This document shows positions 56,747 to 64,000 of a DNA stretch of 64,000 nucleotides, one piece after another. Positions within the stretch are counted from its first letter, which is position 1, and every line of letters begins with the position of its first letter. The translations under genes were made by a program, and so were the position numbers. Source of the stretch: Botryotinia globosa (Eukaryota > Ascomycota > Leotiomycetes > Helotiales > Sclerotiniaceae); NCBI GenBank assembly GCA_014898425.1, contig RCSZ01000018.1, forward strand, positions 682,001 through 746,000. The letters run 5' to 3'. The notes under the pieces are model-generated. The model saw only the letters and a program-made list of their open reading frames with translations, did not search any database and was not told the origin of the DNA.

Positions 56747-59700
56747 TTAAAACCATTTCCCAGTAATTCCACCTAACAACATGCTCCTCTTCTGTTTGTT
56801 GACATATTTACTAACGTCATCGGCCCACCCCGCACTATTCTCTTGTACCTTATCTAAATTATCTCCCATGATGTTAAGTTTTTCAGTCCTCTCATTGAGT
56901 TGTCTAGTCATGTAATCGCCCCACCCCTCTTGACTCCCACTGGGTCCAGCTCCACCTCCAGCACTCCGAGCTAATCGTTCCTCTTCAGCCGAAGCGGCAA
57001 GCATACGTTTGCTAGGCGGACGATCAGGACCACCGATCAAGAGATCGAGGTCAGTAGGAGAGACGTATTGAGTTCCGGATATCCATTGGAGGTTTGAGAT
57101 CGTAGGACGAGGAGGAATTAATGCTTCAGGATTGAACAATTTATCTTGACTTCTTCCGAGTGGAAGTCCGGTTCCCCAGACATTGACCATTGCTATCTCA
57201 CTAGGACCAGTCCAACCAATAATATCCCCAGCGGGTGTGACAACACTATTCGACGAGCGGGTTTTGTCCATCATGTCTAATTTTGATGAGCCAATTTCTT
57301 TGAGTGCTGGGAGCGAGTAAGCGCGAGCTGTTCCATCACCAAATACTCCGACAAGAGCAAAGCCATGAAGTTCGAATTCGGTTACGGCAGCAGAATCACA
57401 AAAGACATCGTCGAAGGTTTTGTGGGCACCCTTGGCACTGGAGGGTTTGAATATGCGAGCTTCAGTTTGAGTAACTATAGGATTATTAGTATTATATCAT
57501 ATGAAATAACGAACTCAGCCAAGAAAGACTTGACCAAAAGGGTTAGAAGCTACCGAACTCTTCACATAGGAAAGGAGGTCAATAGCAACCAAAATTATAG
57601 TGAACTTACCAACTACAAGGGCACCGTGTGTTTGCTGCCCATTGCGAAGTGCAGCTACGATAGGACCTGTTGCCGATGCAGGTTTTCCCGTTTCAGCTAC
57701 AATGGGTGTAATCGAAATTACTTTATCGGAGCAAGAGGTTACTCCTGCTAATTGAGCTGTATATCCACCATTTTGTTGTGGTAAGATCTTGAATGTGGCG
57801 ACCTTACCATTGTTTGTTCCCACGAAACAAGCAATGCTAGAGTATTTATCATCGTCTAGTGTCATGACTCCGAATTCAATACATACAGGCCACTCCGGTT
57901 TGGCGGTAGTTTGGCTGCTTCCTTTTCTCATGAAACTGCTTCTTTTATCTTGCTTGATGAAGTCACCCATTGCGGTGGTGAAGATGACGGATGGTCCTCG
58001 GAGATCGATGATTGAGAAGATTCCACCTTCAGACCCAACTCCCACAAATCCCACGTCTGACATACGGATCGCACTTATGGGTCCTTGTGCCATGTCATAA
58101 AGAATGAATGGCTGTAGACCTTCCTTGAGAGATGGCTCTGCACGAACTGAAATGTCGGTGATACCTCCTGGCTGCCTCTCATTTGCCGGTTGCTCGCTAC
58201 CATAGGCTCTATTGCCACCCCACCTATACACTACGACTTCACCAGCTGCTGTTCCAACACACAGCTCCCCGGTACTTGAAGCCATGTTGACAGCAGAGAT
58301 ACTGACAAATTCAACACCCGCAACAGCTCTGGCCACATCGACTTGTAGCATGCCGGAATTTTCTAATTCATCCCCATGACCAGCATCCCAAATTCGGACT
58401 GTACCATCACCGTGAGCTGTCTGAATGATATTTCGAGTTTCATATCTCCTCAAATGCTTCACTCCCTCAGCCCCTCCTTTCAGAAGTTGAGGACCTATCG
58501 CTCGAGTTTCTGTCATGCCGAGCCATCGTCCACGATCAACAGCAGATACAGCCACAAAATTGACAAAAGGATGAACGAATGTAAGAGAAGGGTGGAGTTG
58601 GTTGGTTGGTGAGATAGGGTGACCACTAGGGAAACTTAATGTAACTAGCTCGCCGGATGTCAGAAGTGCTATAACAGCAATAGGATCTTGAGCACCGGCA
58701 AAATGTGGAGAAGCGCGAGGAATAAGACAGAAATCTGCTATATCCACATCAACAGGAATTGGTAGGAAATTTGAACGTTTTCCATCAAAGTGATCAGTCA
58801 GAATTTGCCAAGTGGAAGTTGCATAAACAGGAGTAACTCCCAATTCCATAAATGTCAATCCTTTGTGAGGCAAAGTGGTGGGAATTCCACCAGCGATGAG
58901 TAGACCTGTATCATCGGGGTTTCCTTTGCAGCACCAAGCTATTTTTGCGAAATCTCCCTTCAACGAGAAGGTATCGCCGGAGCCTTGCGGTTGAGAACCG
59001 GGTACATTAACATGTGTATCTTGTAAGGTTCGTGCCATTATAATCCGACCGTCTTTAGGATCCCAAAATACAATGCTTGCATCATCATGCGCTGTAGCAA
59101 TGAATGTTCCGGTTGGATGCCATAGAGCTTGCGTAAGACGTGGTTGTCTTGGCGTACTCTTTCCCATAGGATCTCCATTCCCGCCAGGAGCTCCAGCTGG
59201 AACTTCATATTGAAAGTATTTAATGGGTTTGTTTTGTTTGAAAGAGTATATCACAGCTCCTTCTGTGTATCCTATCAATAACTGTCCAATGTCTCTGGGA
59301 TGTAGTTGTAAAGACACACAGCTTAATAACCTCGACCGTGGGTTCCTTTCACGCCAGAAATTGGGAAGACGTAATGGCGCAAGCTTCTCTCTATCCAAAT
59401 CGTAGCAGATAATATCCCCAGTTTGTAGTCCGATCAAGCACCAATCCAGCATAGGATCCGTCACAATGGTTGTCACTACTCCTGGCGGAGAGTAAGCCGC
59501 CAACTTCTTTGCCGTTGCCAAATCCCATACTATCACTTCGTTTTTGGAATCCACACTGATGAGTCTATCGGCGCAAAATTGTAAAGCTTTGACTGATGCT
59601 CGGCGGGGTAATGCAAGCTTTACTTGAACTCTCTTCTGACCAAAGATGTAAATTTGTCCACTTCCAAATGTCGTCTCATTCGTTCCCACTGCAAGTAGAG

Positions 59701-59906
59701 ATTGTACTGGATCGAATGCGAGAGAACTAAAAGGGCGAAAAGTCAGTTGAATGCCTTCAATTCAGACGGTGACACGCCCGGACATACCCTATTTGAGAAT
59801 TGATGCCGAATCGGTCCAGATCATCTGGCGCAAATAGACCTGGCAATATACCTGCAGATAAATCATTTTGTATACCTGCTTGTTTTCCACGTAGAAATGC
59901 TGCCAT
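56747..59906 (-). CDS. SRO7: Sro7/Lgl-type WD40 exocytosis protein, 987 aa
   Basis: Homologue of lethal giant larvae and yeast Sro7, which binds the exocyst and t-SNAREs at sites of polarised secretion. Three exons: 59906-59788, 59726-57610 and 57474-56747, joined in phases 2 and 1. The start is MAAFLRGKQAGIQNDLSAGI. Two seven-bladed WD40 propellers fill the body, with recognisable blades LQFCADRLISVDSKNEVIVWDL, LWHPTGTFIATAHDDASIVFWDP and QTAHGDGTVRIWDAGHG. The C-terminal 60 residues (GWGDYMTRQLNERTEKLNIM through YVNKQKRSM) resemble the R-SNARE-like helix of Lgl/tomosyn proteins. Intron 2 is 135 nt; reading through it would add about 31 residues and truncate the protein before the SNARE-like tail. 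Confidence 0.92.
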
Positions 59907-60537
59907 TTTGATCTGACAGACGTGGAATTGTAATCGTTGTTGATATTGTGTGTTGGTGTTGGTTATTACCTACGATGGTGACCAGGAGAGGAGGATTAAT
60001 GCTGTTGGAAGAAGCCTGAAATTGCTTTATTTGCGTCATCTGAAGCAACGTACGTGGGATTTCTTGGCCCTGAATAATGAAATAGATATTCAGGGGGGTT
60101 TCTTAAACATCATTACTAGGTGGACAAAGATCATCATCACAACTCAAAATATCTACATCTTCACATTGTTTGTTATGTTATCATTGATCTAAATTTATTA
60201 TTTCTTATCCGTCCGTCCACACAGACGTTCACGTTCAATAATGATGTGGGCGCATGCGCTATGAAGTAGGTAGGTAGTTTTTGACAGCAATAGTACCCTT
60301 ACAAAAGTTGGTACCTACCTACACACTTCACAGAACAACAACCTTGGAAGTCAAGCATCCAAATATGAAGAAGTTCTTCCAAGATTTCCACGGCTATATG
60401 GCTATATATCATATATGAAATCCCCATTTAATAATAATTATATAACTTTATCGTATGCCTCATATGGTAAATGTTGCTCATGTCCATGTCCATGCCCATC
60501 CATGTCCATTCTCATACCTCCCAAGAGCATGTCACAT
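59907..60537. other. Intergenic with inverted TAGGTAGGTA arms
   Basis: GTAGGTAGGTAG at 60266-60277 and TACCTACCTAC at 60312-60322 face each other across about 35 bp. No gene supported. Confidence 0.5.
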
Positions 60538-60933
60538 TCAAGGTCGAGGTTGTCCTCGTTGCCATCCCCAAATCTCCCAATATTCATGCCAGGCACTTCG
60601 TATGTTTGCATCCCTATTCTGCAATCTTAACACGCCTTCTCTCATTAAAGCAGGAAGTTCCATCTCCAGTTCTTCTCGCCGCACTCCTGCCTTGATCAAT
60701 TCTTGAGTCAAGTCGATTTGCTTTTTAATTTGCGCTACAGGATTGATATAATACGGTGGTGGGAGGATTGCATCGGCGGCTCGTTTTTCTGCTGCTGCTT
60801 GATCGCATTCTTTGCAACGCGGCAAGGTGCGATCACAATCGAGGGAGGCTCTGATTCGGGGGAACTTGAGAGCAATATATGCAAGTGCAGGAGGTAACAC
60901 GAGGGGGCGGTCACAGGCTGGACATGCGGACAT
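60538..60933 (-). CDS. Small protein with two Cys pairs, 131 aa
   Basis: I chose the ATG at 60933 (MSACPACDRPLVLPP); an upstream ATG at 60975 would add 14 residues. CPAC at about residues 4-7 and CDRTLPRCKEC at about 35-45 give two cysteine pairs spaced like a small zinc ribbon. The rest is helical and charged, with a Trp-rich end (SAWHEYWEIWGWQRG). Function not recognised. The N-terminal zinc-ribbon idea is inference. Confidence 0.65.
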   Translation of the reverse strand: MSACPACDRPLVLPPALAYIALKFPRIRASLDCDRTLPRCKECDQAAAEKRAADAILPPPYYINPVAQIKKQIDLTQELIKAGVRREELEMELPALMREGVLRLQNRDANIRSAWHEYWEIWGWQRGQPRP

Positions 60934-61918
60934 GTTGGATTTATAGATGAGTCTCGAAAGAAATGGGGTCGGCAATGACTATAGGTGAGTATGATTTAAG
61001 AGTGCGACAGGTATATCAAATGGTCATGATTGAAAGATTGCTGAACCTTCATTTCATGATTGTACGTTTATTATCCTCCTTACCTGATGTGAACAAAGAG
61101 AAAATTGCAGATGAGACTGAATTTGGCCACCAGAATCGGAAATTCTTCATCTCGCGCTGCAAACATTCTTTGTCCATTTCGGTGTCTGAAAGCAAATAAA
61201 TTGGCAACGACGACACAAGCACCGAACCCAACAACAAGATCCAATCGCGCGCGCCATGCTGTTGAATCCAAGACAATGCTATTCGTACTTGGCTCTGGAA
61301 ACGATAAAAGAAAATAACAATAATGGATGTAAATGTCCCGTTTTTTATATTTCTCCATGACCCAACGCATTCTCATGCCATAGGATGGAGGGTAAGTAAA
61401 CGAAAAGATTCTCTTCTATCCTGCAATTTCCCCTCCAAGATCCCGCCATTGAAAGACAAAAGACCAGAGTGAATATTGAGGAATCAGTTTTAGTTTTATG
61501 AAGAGAAAAGAAAAGGCGAACCCGGACTGGAAGTTTGGAAATTATCTTGTACTCGAATTTTCATCATCACGTGGTATAAGCGAGCATTGGCGTCAAACTA
61601 GCTTTCATCCAAGCTTCTAAATCATCGGCCAGTCAGCTTTTGGTACGATTTTATTCATTCGCTATCTCATTGGTCAAGATCTCCCTTATTTTGAGCTTAA
61701 GACTTTTATTAGTACGGCGGGGTTTGTTTTGTATGCGCCCCGCACTAAAATCGATATCTTCTGGATATATTAAAAGCACAATCAGTCATCATCCTTTTAC
61801 CTGACATCACAAGATTTCAAAGTTACCTTGACGTTAGCATTCGATAAAATCTTCAACCCCAATACACCTCCAATCAAATAATTCGTTTTCGGTTTTCTCG
61901 ACATTATCTAAGTACAAG
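60934..61918. other. Intergenic
   Basis: Promoters for the flanking genes. No supported gene; short overlapping ORFs at 61049-61376 are on opposite strands. Confidence 0.5.
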
Positions 61919-62772
61919 ATGGCTCCAGGAGGACCAGCCGGACGTGGCAGAGGTGGAAAATTCAAGAAGTTCACTCGTGGAGGTTAGAATATTATGAATA
62001 CTAGTGCTACGTCGTGAAACATACTGATTTTAGCTTTTCAATAGGTGGTAAACACTTCTCTCGTGATCTTCGACCTCTCGACGCCAATGGAAACGAAATT
62101 CGCGAAAAGAATGCCAATGATTCATCCTCAGAAGAAGAAGAAGAGGAATCGGAGGAGGAATCTTCTGAGGAAGAGGAAGAAGAAAAGCAAGAGATGACCC
62201 GTGAACAACGTCGCGCCGCTGCCAAAGCCAAAAAAGAAGCTGCTATCAAGAAGAAGAACCAGAAAGTTGCACAAGTTGGCGATCTTCCAACCGACAGCGA
62301 AGAAGAGAGTGAGGATGATGACATGCCCGCCAATCCCAATCATAGCAAGGCTGCTAGAGACCAAGCCAAGGCACCTCCAAAATCTGTTGATGAAGTTGCC
62401 GATGACGTTGCAAAGATGAGCGTCAGCAAGAAACCTCAAGAGTTGAGTCGTAAGGAAAGAGAGGCACTCGAGGCACAAAAGAAAAAAGAAGCATGGCAAA
62501 AATTACATCTTGCTGGAAAGACTGATGAAGCTCAAGCCGATCTCGCAAGATTGGCAAAGATCAGAGAGGAGAGAAAGTTGGCAGCAGATCGCAGGGCTGT
62601 ATGTTCCACATTCCCCCCCCCTTTTTTTTGAGATCATGCTAATTTAACGCAGGCCGAAGAGGAAGAGCGTAAGGAACAGGATAAGGCAAAGTCAGAGCAA
62701 TTGGCCAAGGAACAAAAAAGAAGAGATGAAGCCATGGGATCTGCAGCGAAAGGAAAGAAGGGAAAGAAATGA
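61919..62772 (+). CDS. PDAP1/PP28-like acidic-basic phosphoprotein, 245 aa
   Basis: Homologue of the 28-kDa heat- and acid-stable phosphoprotein (casein-kinase-substrate PP28 domain). Three exons: 61919-61982, 62045-62598 and 62653-62772. The start [22 protein letters not shown] is followed by [18 protein letters not shown] Glu/Ser-rich acidic stretch comes next (about 38-65), with many CK2-type sites, and then a Lys/Glu-rich helical region containing [13 protein letters not shown] and [17 protein letters not shown], which is the PP28 core. It ends AAKGKKGKK. The first intron has the non-consensus donor GTTAGA. The second carries C9-T8 as its pyrimidine tract. The role is not well established; it may act in translation or growth-factor binding, by family only. 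Confidence 0.88.
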
Positions 62773-63278
62773 GGACCTTTCCGAGATGAGATCTAGTCTT
62801 TTGCTTTTATGGGTGAAGGCTTCTAGAATAAACATCCAGACATATACATAAGTCTCGGGGCGGCGTTGATATTTTTGCTTTTTCGGTATCGTTTGGCTAA
62901 AATCAATCTATACATCATTGCATCTATCCTCTTTCTATGAGCCTATATCACCTTTATCGTTACCGTCTTGTACTTGTGTGATCATCATGCTATGCTTGCA
63001 GACCTTCACATACAAGCTTATCATCAAATTCCTCATCAGTGTAATAAATATATAATCCAAGTCGATACCATAAAATTATCCAAGTAGATAAGCAAGTACC
63101 TGCCAAGTTCTGTTGTCCCGAAACTCAAGGTTCTGCCGTCATGTCACCATGCCCCTTTCCGCTTTCCCTTTTCCCCACACAAACTTCCTTTTCATCTTGA
63201 CTTAACACATCAGGACATCTGATCTTGAAGGATGCAAACAAAAGCTTCTCATTCTATCAATTGAGATAACATATAATC
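62773..63278. other. Intergenic before tRNA
   Basis: 3' region of the phosphoprotein gene, then no feature until the tRNA. Confidence 0.5.
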
Positions 63279-63366
63279 GAAGGCATGGCGCAGTGGTAGC
63301 GTATCTGATTCCAGCTCTTAGAATCTAGATTCCAGATGGTCCTGGGTTCAAATCCCAGTGTCTTCC
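63279..63366 (+). tRNA. tRNA-Trp (CCA) with short intron
   Basis: The acceptor stem GAAGGCA pairs with TGTCTTC (one G-U), discriminator C. D arm GCGC-AGTGGTA-GCGT. The anticodon CCA is at 63311-63313, preceded by TT. T arm CTGGG-TTCAAAT-CCCAG. Reading the exons as 1-37 and 38-73 leaves an intron of 16 nt at about 63315-63330. With that split, the base of the anticodon stem has an A31-C39 mismatch; an alternative fold pairing ATCTG with CAGAT would give anticodon UCC, so Trp is preferred but not certain. A T-run follows at about 63370. Confidence 0.82.
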
Positions 63367-63367
63367 T

Positions 63368-63373
63368 TGTTTT
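63368..63373 (+). terminator. Pol III terminator
   Basis: TTGTTTT run immediately after the tRNA 3' end. Confidence 0.6.
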
Positions 63374-64000
63374 AATTCTTGGTCGAGTTGTGGTTCTTTC
63401 TTTTTGGATGAGAATAACATATGGAATTCTGCTTCTGGCTATTCATGTTATGAGGGTGAATGGATTGAAGGATATGAAAAGGTTGATTTGTTTGCTTGGT
63501 GGTTTGCTTTGAAAACAGGGTGTAAGGGTGAGTGAGGTAGGACAAGATTTATTTGCTTTTTGTCTGGTGGAAATGATGGATATAACGTGAGTTGATAGGA
63601 AAGTAATTGAATCCCTCTCTTTTCTCATTTCAATACTAATAAAGTTCTAAAATAGGTCAATCCATCTGTATTCAAGTCCGCACTTGCAACGGCATCAGGA
63701 ATCTGATTACCAGGACTGCGATTCACGACGATTCTCAGTATACACGAGTTCACATTTACAACAATCTTGCTTTCACAGAATCATACTTCTTTTAGGATAT
63801 AAATCAGACTTTCATGTCCATTCATTGGTAATCCACATTTTCCTATTGATCAAACGGGGGCGTCTTTGCATGCTGTACCTATCCATGAGTCCATTCATCC
63901 CTCTCTTCTACCTTCAAAATCCAAACCACATTCTTCGCTCTTACAATTCGTCAAAAATATGGATAGGATACTCCATTCTCATCCTTTCGGCTCCAAGGTT
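63374..64000. other. Intergenic, right edge
   Basis: AT-rich with only short chance ORFs; a gene may start beyond the window. Confidence 0.4.

Noticed and set aside
57365..57751. 128-codon plus-strand ORF across Sro7 exon 3 and intron 2
   Set aside because: Lies opposite conserved WD40 coding sequence and has no features of its own.
1..64000. Bacterial-style defence, phage or biosynthetic cluster
   Set aside because: Fungal nuclear DNA with spliced monocistronic genes. The lone decarboxylase and dehydrogenase are not adjacent to synthases, transporters or regulators.

Overview
This window is nuclear DNA of a filamentous ascomycete. The genes are monocistronic and sit on both strands. Introns are mostly 47-60 nt with GTAAGT-type donors and CTAAC-type branch sites, and the tRNA has an intron after position 37. 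Gene content (quelling-type Argonaute, Nop9, Tsr3, Rna14, Asf1, a Sro7/Lgl homologue) fits Pezizomycotina. Protein flavour and base composition suggest Leotiomycetes (Botrytis/Sclerotinia-like), but that placement is inference from memory, not a search.

Layout. 0.6-4.3 kb: a GGA clathrin adaptor (minus) divergent from the rRNA modification enzyme TSR3 (plus). 5.0-8.6 kb: a pocket of small lineage-restricted genes, two of which (6135-6710 and 7055-7588) look like diverged tandem paralogues. 8.6-10.7 kb: repeat-rich non-coding DNA. 10.7-18.5 kb: NOP9 (minus), a group II PLP decarboxylase (plus, repeat-filled first intron), a doubtful low-complexity ORF in a homopurine tract, then gene-poor DNA. 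18.5-23.4 kb: mitochondrial IF2 (minus) divergent from a two-TM conserved protein (plus). 24-29 kb: gene-poor and AT-rich, with a decayed alpha/beta hydrolase and an orphan membrane protein carrying 12-residue repeats. 29.2-33.8 kb: an orphan three-TM protein, a D-2-hydroxyacid dehydrogenase and a three-exon 58-aa secreted peptide. 35.3-38.7 kb: a 39-bp minisatellite, an AMMECR1-family protein and a Ras-like GTPase without a CAAX box. 38.7-42.5 kb: non-coding and repeat-rich. 42.6-47.6 kb: a ten-exon Argonaute with an intact slicer tetrad and a long leader. 49-54.4 kb: RNA14 divergent from ASF1. 55-64 kb: a small basic ORF, a Sro7/Lgl WD40 protein, a Cys-pair protein, a PDAP1-like phosphoprotein and an intron-containing tRNA-Trp.

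Most genes are unlinked housekeeping functions: Golgi-endosome sorting and exocytosis (GGA, Sro7), ribosome biogenesis (TSR3, NOP9), mitochondrial translation (IF2), mRNA 3' processing (RNA14), chromatin assembly (ASF1) and RNA silencing (Argonaute). I see no cluster behaving as one pathway. The accessory parts are the 5-8.6 kb orphan pocket, the 23.4-29 kb decayed region and the secreted peptide at 33.4-33.8 kb. Exon joins were chosen by hand so that splice signals and reading frame agree at every junction; they are unconfirmed by transcripts.
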